A stretch of DNA of 64,000 bases, taken from assembly GCA_030427505.1 (NCBI GenBank), contig JAUICH010000011.1:114673-178672 (forward strand), in the 5' to 3' direction. Within the stretch, counting starts at the first letter, position 1, and each line of letters starts with the position of its first letter. The notes under the pieces are model-generated. The model was not told the DNA's origin, did not search any database, and saw nothing but the letters and a program-made list of their open reading frames with translations. The position numbers were made by a program, and so were the translations under genes. Below, piece by piece: positions 37,428 to 46,140 of this stretch. This DNA comes from Verrucomicrobiia bacterium. Its GTDB lineage: Bacteria > Verrucomicrobiota > Verrucomicrobiia > Verrucomicrobiales > DEV007.

Positions 37428-38099
37428 ATGCGCCAGAGAGTCGTCACCCCAGAATTGATCGATCAATTGCCAGCGGACGATCCCCGGGCGATTCGCAGCC
37501 GGCGCGACCTGCTGTTCGTGAACCGCATCATGGGCAGCCACCGCTGGCTGGCCCGGGTCCTGGGCCAGCTGCACCGGCCCGGAATGTCCTGGGTGGAGCT
37601 GGGCGCGGGCGATGGCATGCTGGGCCGGATGGTTCATCGCCAGGAAGACGGCCCGTCACTGGAGGGAATGGACCTGTTCCCCCGGCCCCAGAACTGGCCC
37701 CGGGACTGGACCTGGCTCCAGGGCGATCTCTTCGCGAAGCTGAAGGACCACCCCGAACGCTGGAACGCCGCGACGGGAAACCTGATTCTCCACCACTTTG
37801 AAGACGCGGAACTGGAACGCCTGGGCCAGGCGCTCTCCCGGTTCCAGGTCCTCGCCTTCAGCGAGCCGGCGCGCTACTGGCTGCACCGCGTGGAGGGCTA
37901 CGCCATTTCTCCCCTCTTCCTCCACCCCGTCACCCGGCACGACTTGCACGCCAGTGTCCGGGCGGGCTTTCGCGGCGAGGAATTGGCGGACCTGTTAGGG
38001 CTCGACCGCCGGGACTGGAAAATCTCCTGCCGCAGCACACTACTCGGTGCCTACCGGTTTCTCGCGGTAAGGAACGATTTTGAAGAAAGCGCCACCTGA
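37428..38099 (+). CDS. class I SAM-dependent methyltransferase-like protein
   Basis: The product has 223 aa. The SAM-binding motif I is VELGAGDG at residues 56-63, the acidic end of strand 2 is MDLF at about 85-88, and strand 4 reads TGNLILHHFED (NLILHHF is the usual post-II segment). The region after it is shorter and more basic than in standard UbiE enzymes. No export signal. It ends at 38099, five bases before the ATG of the FAD oxidoreductase at 38104, so the two are translationally linked. In many PVC and Bacillota genomes such pairs sit next to a type III polyketide synthase that makes alkylresorcinols or quinones, but no such synthase is in this window. Confidence 0.85.
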   Translation: MRQRVVTPELIDQLPADDPRAIRSRRDLLFVNRIMGSHRWLARVLGQLHRPGMSWVELGAGDGMLGRMVHRQEDGPSLEGMDLFPRPQNWPRDWTWLQGDLFAKLKDHPERWNAATGNLILHHFEDAELERLGQALSRFQVLAFSEPARYWLHRVEGYAISPLFLHPVTRHDLHASVRAGFRGEELADLLGLDRRDWKISCRSTLLGAYRFLAVRNDFEESAT

Positions 38100-38103
38100 A
38101 CCC

Positions 38104-39123
38104 ATGAAACCACTCACCATCGCCGGCGGCGGTCTCGCGGGTTTGTCGCTGGGCGCCGGGCTGCTCCGGCGGGGCGTCCCAGTTCAGTTGCATGAGGCGG
38201 CTGCCTACCCCCGGCACCGGGTGTGCGGCGAGTTCATTTGCGGGGTGACGGACGCCACTCTTTCGAACCTGGGTATTTCAGGAATTCTCGATGGCTCGTA
38301 CCTGAACCAGACTTCCACCTGGTACGCCGGAGAGCGGCCCGCCATCTCCCGGGAGCTTCCCGTGCCCGCGCACGGACTGTCCCGCCATTCCCTGGACGCC
38401 CGGCTGGCGGACCGTTTCCGCGCGGCGGGCGGAGAACTGATCTGCCAGAGCCGCCATCCAGACTCCGAACGGGAGGGCCTGGTCTGGGCCTCCGGGCGGC
38501 AAGTTCGCGGCGGCAGCCGCTGGCTGGGCCTGAAATGCCACCTCCGCCAACTGGACCTCGCCACGGACCTGGAAATGTACCAGGGCAACATGGCCTACGC
38601 CGGACTGAGCCGGATCGAAGACGGGGCCGTGAATCTGTGCGGCCTGTTTCGCCGGCGGCCCTCTGAGGGAGCCAAGGGGCGGGACCTCATTCTCTTTTAC
38701 CTGCGCGAATCAGGACTGCGCGGCCTGGCGGACCGGGTCGCGGCGGCGGACATGGACCTGGACTCCGTGACGGGGATCAGCGCCTTCGAACTCGGCCCCC
38801 AGAACCCGCCCCAGTCTCCGCGCCTGTGCCTGGGCGACTGCTTCGCCATGATCGGTCCCTTCACGGGAAACGGCATGAGCATGGCCTTCGAAAGCGCGGA
38901 GATCGCCCTCGGGCCCCTGGAGGCTTACGCATTGGGGAAAAGCGGTTGGGAAGAAACCGTCGCCGCCATTCAGAAAGAGATGCTCGAAAAATTCCGCCAC
39001 CGCCTGCGGCTTTCCGCCTGGGTGCATCCCTTTCTCCTCCACCGGGCGGGCCAGATCCTGATGACCGTGGCGGCCCGGTCAGGCTTGCTCCCGTTCGAAA
39101 AGCTGTTCAAAGCCCTTCGCTGA
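38104..39123 (+). CDS. FAD-dependent oxidoreductase (geranylgeranyl reductase-like)
   Basis: The product has 339 aa from the ATG at 38104 (MKPLTIAGGG); an in-frame TTG at 38080 would overlap the methyltransferase. The N-terminal FAD motif GGGLAG at residues 8-13 is the Rossmann GxGxxG. HRVCGEFICG follows near residue 40, the C-G-E position typical of geranylgeranyl reductase-like enzymes. The second FAD motif is LCLGDCFAMIGPFTGNGM, where the GD and the G-N-G bind the flavin. No membrane segment is seen. Together with the methyltransferase it may act on a quinone or aromatic lipid head group. Reaction inferred from family, not shown. Confidence 0.87.
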   Translation: MKPLTIAGGGLAGLSLGAGLLRRGVPVQLHEAAAYPRHRVCGEFICGVTDATLSNLGISGILDGSYLNQTSTWYAGERPAISRELPVPAHGLSRHSLDARLADRFRAAGGELICQSRHPDSEREGLVWASGRQVRGGSRWLGLKCHLRQLDLATDLEMYQGNMAYAGLSRIEDGAVNLCGLFRRRPSEGAKGRDLILFYLRESGLRGLADRVAAADMDLDSVTGISAFELGPQNPPQSPRLCLGDCFAMIGPFTGNGMSMAFESAEIALGPLEAYALGKSGWEETVAAIQKEMLEKFRHRLRLSAWVHPFLLHRAGQILMTVAARSGLLPFEKLFKALR

Positions 39124-39209
39124 GGAAAAATCTCAAACGGAACGGAGCGTCTCTGGTCTAACCCAGAGACCTTCCTTCTGGTTCACCCCCAAAACTCAAA
39201 ATCCCCCCC

Positions 39210-40349
39210 ATGCAACGCCGCCGCTTTGTCAAAAACGGCCTGCTCGGCGCTTCCGCCGGACTGGTTCCCGCCGTGTTCACTTCCCGGACTCAGGCCGCGC
39301 CGGCGGCGAAAGTTCACGAGATCAAGACCATCAGCCAGGAACCCGAATACTACTGCGGCTGGCCGACCGTGGCCCGGCGCTCGAACGGCGAACTGCTGGT
39401 GTCCTGGTCGGGCGGGCGGGAATCTCACGTCTGCCCCTTTGGCCGGGTGGAGATGATGCGCTCCCATGACGATGGCGCGACCTGGACCTGGCCGCGTGTC
39501 CTGCTGGACGGCCCCATCGATGACCGGGACTCCGGCGTCCTGGAAACGGCCACGGGCAGCCTGCTGGTGACCACGTTTACCTCCCTGGCCTATGAGGAAC
39601 GCTACATGAAGGCCGGCAAACCTTACTCCCCGAATTGGGAAGCCGCCAACAACCGGCTGACGGCGGAGCAGCGGCAGGCAGAACTGGGCCAATGGGCCAT
39701 CCGTTCCACTGACGGCGGCATTTCCTGGTCGGCCAGGATTCCCACCCTCGTCAACAGCCCCCACGGTCCCTGCCAACTGGCGGACGGCCGGCTCCTGTAT
39801 GCGGGAAAAGAGCTGTGGACCGAGGAAAAACGCATCGGCGTCGCGGAGTCCACGGACGATGGCCAAACCTGGACCTGGCTGGCGGCCATTCCCGCCCGCG
39901 AGGGGGACACGGTGACGAACTACCATGAGTTGCACGCTGCCGAGTTGCCCTCCGGCCGGATTGTGGTTCACATCCGGAACCACAACCAGACCAACCACCG
40001 GGAAACCCTCCAGACCGAATCGGAGGATGGCGGCAAAACCTGGACCGTTCCCCACTCCATCGATGTCTGGGGGCTGCCCTCTTTCCTTACCCCTCTGAGC
40101 GACGGCCGCTTACTGATGAGCTACGGCTACCGTCGCGAACCCCACGGAAACCAAGCCCGGATCAGCGAAGACGAAGGCCGCTCCTGGTCCGCGCCCCTGA
40201 CGATTTCCAGCGACGGGGCCAACGGAGACCTCGGCTATCCCAGCACAGTGGAACTGGCCGGCCAGAAATTTCTTACAGTCTGGTACGAGCAACGCCCCGA
40301 TTCCCCCAAAGCGGTCCTGAGACAGGCCGTCTGGTCCCTGGAAAGCTAA
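39210..40349 (+). CDS. Tat-exported sialidase/BNR-repeat protein
   Basis: The product has 379 aa. Tat signal at residues 1-31 (MQRRRFVKNGLLGASAGLVP, twin Arg). The body carries five Asp-box (S/T-x-D-x-G-x-T/S-W) repeats: SHDDGATWTW, STDGGISWSA, STDDGQTWTW, SEDGGKTWTV and SEDEGRSWSA, arranged as a six-bladed propeller. The Arg positions of catalytic sialidases can be guessed (VARRSNGELLVSWSGGRE) but the Arg triad is not certain. It may hydrolyse terminal sialic or other acid sugars or only bind. It reads as part of the sugar-release set of the window. Confidence 0.87.
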   Translation: MQRRRFVKNGLLGASAGLVPAVFTSRTQAAPAAKVHEIKTISQEPEYYCGWPTVARRSNGELLVSWSGGRESHVCPFGRVEMMRSHDDGATWTWPRVLLDGPIDDRDSGVLETATGSLLVTTFTSLAYEERYMKAGKPYSPNWEAANNRLTAEQRQAELGQWAIRSTDGGISWSARIPTLVNSPHGPCQLADGRLLYAGKELWTEEKRIGVAESTDDGQTWTWLAAIPAREGDTVTNYHELHAAELPSGRIVVHIRNHNQTNHRETLQTESEDGGKTWTVPHSIDVWGLPSFLTPLSDGRLLMSYGYRREPHGNQARISEDEGRSWSAPLTISSDGANGDLGYPSTVELAGQKFLTVWYEQRPDSPKAVLRQAVWSLES

Positions 40350-40400
40350 GCAACCCCGCCGGTCCGCCACATTTCGAACCGATCCAGTCATTCCCCTCCG

Positions 40401-40820
40401 TCAGTTCGGACTGGAGGAGGAACTACTGCTGGAGCTGGACGGCTGGCCACTGCTGCTGCTGGAACTCGAAGAACTCGACGGCTGACTGCTGCTGCTACTG
40501 GAACTCGAAGAACTCGACGGCTGACTGCTGCTGCTGCTGGAGCTCGAAGAACTCGGCGGCTGGCTGCTGCTGCTACTGGAGCTCGAAGAACTCGACGGCT
40601 GGCTGCTGCTGCTACTGGAGCTCGAAGAACTCGACGGCTGGCTGCTGCTGCTGCTGGAGCTCGAAGAACTCGACGGCTGACTGCTGCTGCTGGAACTCGA
40701 AGAACTCGACGGCTGGCTACTGCTGCTGCTGGAGCTCGAAGAACTCGACGGCTGGCTGCTGCTGCTGCTACTGCTGCTGGAGCTCGAAGAACTGGTTGAT
40801 GAACTGCTGCTTGAACTCAT
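40401..40820 (-). CDS. poly-serine repeat protein
   Basis: The product has 139 aa from the ATG at 40820 (MSSSSSSS); it is about 85% Ser. After an opening Ser run come nine units of Q-P followed by 10-11 Ser (one QPP, one with a Gly before QP), ending SSSPN. The DNA repeats every 36-39 bp, but the copies differ by synonymous AGC/AGT changes and mixed TCN/AGY codons, and the other two frames of this strand are blocked by stops or give unrelated residues. That argues it is a real protein. No signal peptide, membrane segment or Cys is visible. An upstream in-frame ATG at 40859 would add 13 residues. It is divergent from the GT9-like gene at 41020, 199 bp away. Confidence 0.7.
   Translation of the reverse strand: MSSSSSSSTSSSSSSSSSSSSSQPSSSSSSSSSSSQPSSSSSSSSSSQPSSSSSSSSSSSQPSSSSSSSSSSSQPSSSSSSSSSSSQPPSSSSSSSSSSQPSSSSSSSSSSSQPSSSSSSSSSSGQPSSSSSSSSSSPN
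40420..40810. repeat. tandem minisatellite encoding (QP-Ser10-11)n
   Basis: The unit is about 36-39 bp and repeats roughly nine times, with recurring blocks such as GAGCTCGAAGAACTCGACGG on the plus strand. Length can vary in multiples of three without frame loss because the unit is a multiple of three, so length polymorphism between strains would not destroy the gene. Confidence 0.85.
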
Positions 40821-41019
40821 TGGATCTACCTGTGTTTCTCGAAAATACTTCCTTCCCAACAGACCCCGGCATGCCCCTGGCTACATTGCTCGCTTCCGCC
40901 CTAACAAAGCGGCTTTACATCCCGCCATTCTAACAATTCATATATGCTTGTGCTGCGGTGGAATCAACACTAAGAATCTCCAAATGGGTCTTCCCCCGGG
41001 GCCAGGATTTGATTGAGGA

Positions 41020-42018
41020 ATGCCTAAACATCTGATTCTTAAGAATTTCCAGTCCCCAGGAGACATCGTCATGCTTACTGGAGCTGTCCGCGATTTACAT
41101 ACCACCTACCCCGGAAAGTTCGTCACAGACGTCAGAAGCTCGGCTCCCGCGCTTTGGGAAAACAACCCTTTCTTGACCGCGTTGGACAGTTCCGGCGGAA
41201 AGGCAGAGGAGATCGACTGTCGCTATCCGCTAATCCACCAGAGCAATCAGAAACCCTATCATTTCCTCCATGGGTTCACCCGTTTTCTATCCTCCCAGCT
41301 AAATATCTCCCTGGAACCGGTTGCGTTTAAGGGGGACATCCACCTTTCCCCCTTGGAGAAGTCCTGGATATCTCAGGTGCACGAGATCGTTGGAGCCGAC
41401 GTGCCCTACTGGATTGTGGCCGCGGGAGGGAAACACGATTTCACTATCAAGTGGTGGCCCAAAGAACGCTACCAGGCCGTGGTCGACCATTTCAGGGGCC
41501 GGATTGTGTTTGTGCAAGTCGGTGAGAGCCATCACCATCACCCACCGCTGAACGGCGTCATCGACCTGCGTGGAAAGACCGATCTACGTCAGTTGGTCAG
41601 GCTCGTCTACCACGCGGCGGGGGTGATCAGTCCCGTCACCCTCCTCATGCATCTGGCGGCGGCGGTGGAGACCAAACCCGGCCGGCCCAAAAACCGGGCC
41701 GCCGTGATCATCGCGGGAGGCCGCGAACCCACCCACTGGGAAGCCTACCCCCACCACCAGTTCATCCACACCATCGGTGCCCTGTGGTGTTGCGACAACG
41801 GCGGCTGCTGGAAATCCAGGACCCTGCCCCTGGGGGACGGAGACGAAAAAGACCAGGCGGAGCACCTCTGCGTCAACGTAACCGGCCAACTCCCCCACTG
41901 CATGCATCTCATCACCCCGGAGGAGGTGATCCAGCGCGTGGAACTCTACTTTCAGGGCGGCGCCTTGACCGATCTAGACCCGGCTTTACGTCCGCGAATC
42001 CCCTGTTGGAACGACTAA
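41020..42018 (+). CDS. glycosyltransferase family 9-like protein
   Basis: The product has 332 aa. It follows the ADP-heptose/GT9 pattern: MPKHLILKNFQSPGDIVMLTGAV (GD-I-V-M-L loop that replaces the classic G-D-x-x-x-T), then an N-terminal Rossmann domain, a strand YWIVAAGGKHDFTIKWWPKERY (the G and W-P-K-E-R-Y are sugar-nucleotide-binding residues of the family), HHHHPPLNGVIDLRGKTDLRQL, and AGVISPVTLLMHLAAAVE in the C-terminal domain. A C-terminal Cys-rich segment (CCDNGGCW and LCVNV) is unusual. It is probably cytoplasmic, transfers a sugar to an acceptor, and is the first gene of an operon-like pair with the fusion gene. A short GAGGA lies just before the start. Confidence 0.8.
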   Translation: MPKHLILKNFQSPGDIVMLTGAVRDLHTTYPGKFVTDVRSSAPALWENNPFLTALDSSGGKAEEIDCRYPLIHQSNQKPYHFLHGFTRFLSSQLNISLEPVAFKGDIHLSPLEKSWISQVHEIVGADVPYWIVAAGGKHDFTIKWWPKERYQAVVDHFRGRIVFVQVGESHHHHPPLNGVIDLRGKTDLRQLVRLVYHAAGVISPVTLLMHLAAAVETKPGRPKNRAAVIIAGGREPTHWEAYPHHQFIHTIGALWCCDNGGCWKSRTLPLGDGDEKDQAEHLCVNVTGQLPHCMHLITPEEVIQRVELYFQGGALTDLDPALRPRIPCWND

Positions 42019-42041
42019 GACCCACCCTCTCATCTTTTCGT

Positions 42042-42047
42042 GGAGGA
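42042..42047 (+). promoter_or_regulatory. Shine-Dalgarno site deciding a TTG start
   Basis: GGAGGA at 42042-42047 lies four bases before TTG at 42052-42054. No comparable site serves the in-frame GTG at 42040, so the TTG is preferred for the fusion gene. Confidence 0.5.
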
Positions 42048-42051
42048 ACCT

Positions 42052-43476
42052 TTGAACGACATCACCATCCGCTTCACCGGTCTGCGGCGCTCCGGCAATC
42101 ACGCGGTGCTAAACTGGATTGCGAGCCTCTTTGACGGGGAGGTTTGCTTCATCAACGACGCAAACCATCAGGCGGAAATCTTACCGGATCAGGTCAGCGA
42201 TCCCCTGCCCTCGTTAAAGGGCCGGCCAGCCACCACCCTGGACAGCCGAAAGGCCCTGTTACTCTACAGCCTGGAAGACATTCGCCTGATCGAAGCCGCC
42301 CGCTACACGCTTCCCGGTGAGGCGTCGCAACGAGCACGAAAGAGCACGAACGTGCTGCTTCTGCGCGATCCCTACAACACCTTCGCCAGCCGGCTTCAAA
42401 TGCTTCGGGACCGGCCGGCCAACGGCTTTGTCCGGAGCTTTCTGATTCCGGACAGAGATGGACGGACTCAGCTCCGGTCTCTCTGGAAACGGTACGCCAG
42501 AGAGTTCCTCCGCCGCTCGTCGCGCCTGGGGCCGGACCTGGTGGCCATCAACTACAACCGGTGGCGGGTGGACCAGCCATACCGGAAACAGCTCGCGGCC
42601 GCCCTGGGAGGCCACTACACGGAAGAGCACCTCCACCGCGTGGCTGCCTATGGCTTTGGCAGTTCGTTTGACGCCCACCACTTTGACGCCGCCGCCTCCC
42701 AGATGAACCTGTCCGAAAGGTGGAAGCATTTTGTTGGCGACGACTTCTTTCTCTCTCTGATCGACGACGGAGAGCTTCACGATTTGTCCGATGAGATTTT
42801 TGGTCCCGTCATTCCGGACCGGCCCGCCACCTTGACCCGCCGCCTGGCCAGGCTCCCCATGCCGAAGGATCCTCCGCGGGCCAGGCTCAACCACCAGGAA
42901 GCCATCCGCCAGGTCTTCGAGGACCACGCTTCCGGCTTCGCCGATTCCCCCATCCTCATCGAGACCGGTTGCGGGAAATCCACCCAGGCTCTGGGAGAGT
43001 TGGCGGCCAAGCTGGGCGGCAGAGCCTACTCCTGCGACATTGACGCCGGCAAGATTGACCGGTTGAAGGAAAAACACCGAGATTCGCTGACAACCGTTCG
43101 CTTCCTGGCGGGAGACAGCTTGACCACTTTGCGCGAGATTCTGACCACCTTTACCGAAGCCATCGATTTTGTCCTCCTGGACTCGGCGCCCTCCGCCCAC
43201 CACACTTTTCAGGAGTTCCAACTACTGGAATCACGGCTACGCCCCGGAGCCTGTTTATTGATCGACAATGCCGCCACCCAGCTGACCGCGGACCTCCGTT
43301 CGCCCTGCCGCAAAGGAAAGGTGGTGGTCGAGTACTTGAAAGCTTCCCCCCACTGGAAAGTTCTTCCCAAACCGGACTGGGGAGACTCCATGGTTCTGGC
43401 CCTGTACCACGACCTGCCCGTCTATCCGGACATCAGCTACACTCACCCGTCTTTGGTCAGGCAATCCATCGCCTGA
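42052..43476 (+). CDS. sulfotransferase-like and SAM methyltransferase fusion protein
   Basis: The product has 474 aa from TTG 42052. The N-terminal half (to residue about 250) opens with ITIRFTGLRRSGNHAVLNWI. The R-x-S-G-N-H-A loop takes the PAPS-binding site of sulfotransferases, and NVLLLRDPYNTFASRLQML is the second sulfotransferase signature (3'-phosphate-binding). The C-terminal half (residues about 285-450) is a SAM methyltransferase: ILIETGCGKSTQ near residue 304, YSCDIDAGKI, LLDSAPSAHHTF and GACLLIDNA. The two folds are usually separate genes. It begins 33 bp after the GT9-like gene and ends 14 bp from the convergent pseudokinase. I infer a decorating enzyme that sulfates and methylates one acceptor. 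Confidence 0.78.
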   Translation: MNDITIRFTGLRRSGNHAVLNWIASLFDGEVCFINDANHQAEILPDQVSDPLPSLKGRPATTLDSRKALLLYSLEDIRLIEAARYTLPGEASQRARKSTNVLLLRDPYNTFASRLQMLRDRPANGFVRSFLIPDRDGRTQLRSLWKRYAREFLRRSSRLGPDLVAINYNRWRVDQPYRKQLAAALGGHYTEEHLHRVAAYGFGSSFDAHHFDAAASQMNLSERWKHFVGDDFFLSLIDDGELHDLSDEIFGPVIPDRPATLTRRLARLPMPKDPPRARLNHQEAIRQVFEDHASGFADSPILIETGCGKSTQALGELAAKLGGRAYSCDIDAGKIDRLKEKHRDSLTTVRFLAGDSLTTLREILTTFTEAIDFVLLDSAPSAHHTFQEFQLLESRLRPGACLLIDNAATQLTADLRSPCRKGKVVVEYLKASPHWKVLPKPDWGDSMVLALYHDLPVYPDISYTHPSLVRQSIA

Positions 43477-43490
43477 CCTCTAAAGACCAG

Positions 43491-45692
43491 CTACTTCGGC
43501 TCATTCCCCAGGGACACCGGCTTCGAGCGTTCCTCCCCGGCGATGTTTACCGGGGGAAGCGGGTCTTCAAACTTCAGTCCGGTTTCGCCGGCGGCAAAGC
43601 GCAGGTTGGAACCCGCAAAGGGCGCCTCCTCCACCTTTTCGACTTTAAACCGGCACCCTTTCACCTCGGGTGGCGACGGAGTTGTCCCCATCAAGTATAA
43701 CTTCCTGTCGATGGAACTCCCCAAATTCAAATCATTGTCCTTCGGAAAAGTGCAATTGTGAAAGACGCACTCATTCGTGGCAATCAGCACGCTGGGCGGG
43801 ATCTCACAATCCACGAAGAGGCACCGTTCGATGGTCCGCCACTCGCTGCCCGATTCGATGGCCGGATCTCCAATGTAGACCATGGGCCGGAAGTTCACGT
43901 TCAGGAAGGTGCACTTCTGGATCTTGACGCCGACGGTCTTGGTATGCCACCTCTCGAAGAAGCTTCCGGAAATCGCGCAATTCGTGATCTCCCACTTGGC
44001 GGAGTACTCCTTGACGGTCCACCAACCCTCTTTAGCTAGGCTACAGCGGTTCAGCAGGGAATCCTTGAGGTAGTACTTCCCATGAAGATTGGAGGTGAGA
44101 ACTACTTTCTGGAACCGGACATGATCGGCCGAAAACTGCCCCGCGTCCAGATAGACTCCGCCGTTCGAGATTTCCACTCCCGGTAGCGCCACAATCTCCG
44201 CCGGAATGCGGTCTTCATCTCCATCCCCGTGACTGCGGTCCCCTGCCGTAATCTTGAGTCCCAGCAGATCGTACCGGCCCGGGTTCAATACAATGCGGCT
44301 GGTCAGCGGCCCCGCCACGAGCAAAGGATTGGCCGGCGCACTGCTTTCCGGGCGCTCGGGCTCGGGTGGCGTTTCCAGGCGAACCTCTCCAGAGACATCC
44401 GCGACAACCGGTTCCGCACGCTTCCGGTCCTGCCGTCCATGAGTCCAGGCTTTCCAGATGGACTCCACCCCCCACAGAAACACGAAGATGCCCAGGGCCG
44501 CCACGAGCACATAAGCCACCCGGATTGAAGGCGCCGCGGGCGCTCCGGATGGATCACTTCCCTCTTTTTCGAACTCCTCTCCAGCCAGCTGGCTATCTTC
44601 TTCTTCGGTACCTAAACCGAGCACGGCTTCCAAGGTATCGGCATCCAGTTCTTCGTCCAACTCGTCATCGAGATCGCCGTCCTCCACTTCCTCGAAACCG
44701 AAGTTCTTCTCGTCCAACCACTCCTCGTCGTCACCTTCGTCTTCGTCCTCTTCGCTTCCGAATTCCCCGAAATTCGTTTCTTCCTCCGCGACGTAAGATT
44801 CCTCGCCAAACTCCCCTCCTTCGAAGCTTTCGTCGTCCTCTCCGTGGCGAACGGCCAGACTCTCAGCTTCGAGGCACTTCTTGAACTCCTTCAGTTGAGT
44901 CAGCAACTCTTCGAAATCTTTGAAGCGCTCTTCGCGATCTGGGTTCATCCCCCGCCCAATGATGGCATCGATAAAATCCAGGATAGCGGGTTCCTCTTCA
45001 CCTTCCATCCTTTCGGCGAAGGGCTGGGCATCCTCGTCCGGCGCTTCGCCCGCCAGAAGGTGATACCAAAGCGCCACCAGCGAAAAGATGTCGGCCTGCT
45101 CGTTCAGGACCACATTGGGCGAATCCATTTCCGGCGCGCGGTAATAGCGCACGTCAAATTCCTCCGTATCACCAACGGAACCCGAGTATCGCTGTGGGTC
45201 ACCATCCCGCTCCAGACGAAAGTCGGTCACTTTTACCGAGATCTCGTCCTGATCCGACCCGGTCCCCTTGGTGACTCTTACGAAGACGTTGGTTGGCTTT
45301 AGGTTCAGGTGCAGCCGTCCGTTCTTGCGAGCATACAGAAGCGCCCGGGCCACCTGCTGAACGATCTCCAGGGACTCCTCAATCTCTATGACCCCCTGGT
45401 CCTCTATGAATTGTTCCAGATTTTTGCCTTCGAGAAGTTCGGTCACCACATAGAATTGCCCGCGCACGGCGTCACACTCAGTGGTTAGCGCAATGCCCGG
45501 GTGGTTTAGAACCGCCAATTTCTGGACGTCTTCGTGAAAGTCCTCGACGGCACCTTCACTCTCCGGCGCGTAGCGATGGAAAAACTTAATCGCCACCGGC
45601 TTGGCCATATGCCTTTCCACGGCCCGGTAAACCGCTCCCCGCGGTCCCAGTCCCAAAAGCTCAAAATTCCTGTAGCCTTCGAGTTCTACCAT
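43491..45692 (-). CDS. membrane pseudokinase with beta-helix-like extracellular domain
   Basis: The product has 733 aa. Residues 1-280 are a serine/threonine kinase fold: GLGPRGAVY (14-22), ATP-binding K36 in VAIKF, then HLNLKPTN at 128-135, where N130 replaces the catalytic Asp of HRD. The metal-binding D157 remains but is followed by F-R (DFR) instead of DFG. APE is at 186-188. An acidic linker (residues about 285-400) is rich in Glu and Asp. One membrane segment lies at about 410-432 (VAYVLVAALGIFVFLWGVESI). The outer part (450-733) repeats like a right-handed beta-helix, with many Cys (CTFLN, CLFVDCE, CVFHNCTF). ATP transfer is doubtful, binding possible. Confidence 0.82.
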   Translation of the reverse strand: MVELEGYRNFELLGLGPRGAVYRAVERHMAKPVAIKFFHRYAPESEGAVEDFHEDVQKLAVLNHPGIALTTECDAVRGQFYVVTELLEGKNLEQFIEDQGVIEIEESLEIVQQVARALLYARKNGRLHLNLKPTNVFVRVTKGTGSDQDEISVKVTDFRLERDGDPQRYSGSVGDTEEFDVRYYRAPEMDSPNVVLNEQADIFSLVALWYHLLAGEAPDEDAQPFAERMEGEEEPAILDFIDAIIGRGMNPDREERFKDFEELLTQLKEFKKCLEAESLAVRHGEDDESFEGGEFGEESYVAEEETNFGEFGSEEDEDEGDDEEWLDEKNFGFEEVEDGDLDDELDEELDADTLEAVLGLGTEEEDSQLAGEEFEKEGSDPSGAPAAPSIRVAYVLVAALGIFVFLWGVESIWKAWTHGRQDRKRAEPVVADVSGEVRLETPPEPERPESSAPANPLLVAGPLTSRIVLNPGRYDLLGLKITAGDRSHGDGDEDRIPAEIVALPGVEISNGGVYLDAGQFSADHVRFQKVVLTSNLHGKYYLKDSLLNRCSLAKEGWWTVKEYSAKWEITNCAISGSFFERWHTKTVGVKIQKCTFLNVNFRPMVYIGDPAIESGSEWRTIERCLFVDCEIPPSVLIATNECVFHNCTFPKDNDLNLGSSIDRKLYLMGTTPSPPEVKGCRFKVEKVEEAPFAGSNLRFAAGETGLKFEDPLPPVNIAGEERSKPVSLGNEPK

Positions 45693-46140
45693 AAGCGTCG
45701 CACTTTTAAGGATCCAGAGTTCCCCATAACACTTCAGGGCCCTTTCACAGCTCCCCTAGCACCCCAGGAAAATACTGCTAACGCCGCGCCAATTGGACAG
45801 AATTTTAGAGGGCCTCCCTAATTTCGCCATTGTCAGTCGTAGTTCTGACAAATCTGATTCAAAACTCAATTACAAATCGGGACTCGCCGGTAAATATTAG
45901 ACAATTTTTGAATAGTTTAACCTATCTTAAGGTTTGACTGGTTGGTCCACAATGCGCGCCAAGCTCTCACCAATCAGAGTTCCAGCCGGAAGGTTTTCGG
46001 CATCGATTCGGTATCATTGTAAGAAAAGGCGCCCTGAATTCGTATTATTTAGACAAGAGCAACCGTGACGGACGCCTTTTTCTATAAGAAGGGCGAATCC
46101 GAAACGAAGGGCTGAAAGATCCTCCGCTCCAACCCCTGAT
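45693..46140. other. 448-bp divergent intergenic region between pseudokinase and sigma factor
   Basis: It is AT-richer than the genes. An inverted repeat TTGTCAG-8-CTGACAA at 45830-45851 resembles an operator. TAGACA at 45898 and TATCTT at 45923 could be a weak promoter for the sigma gene, but the 19-bp spacing is long. AAAAGGCG near 46024 pairs with CGCCTTTT near 46073, a loose terminator- or attenuator-like hairpin upstream of the sigma start. No gene is supported. Confidence 0.45.

Noticed and set aside
40420..40820. CRISPR array
   Set aside because: The 36-39-bp repeats have no unique spacers and encode serine; not a CRISPR.
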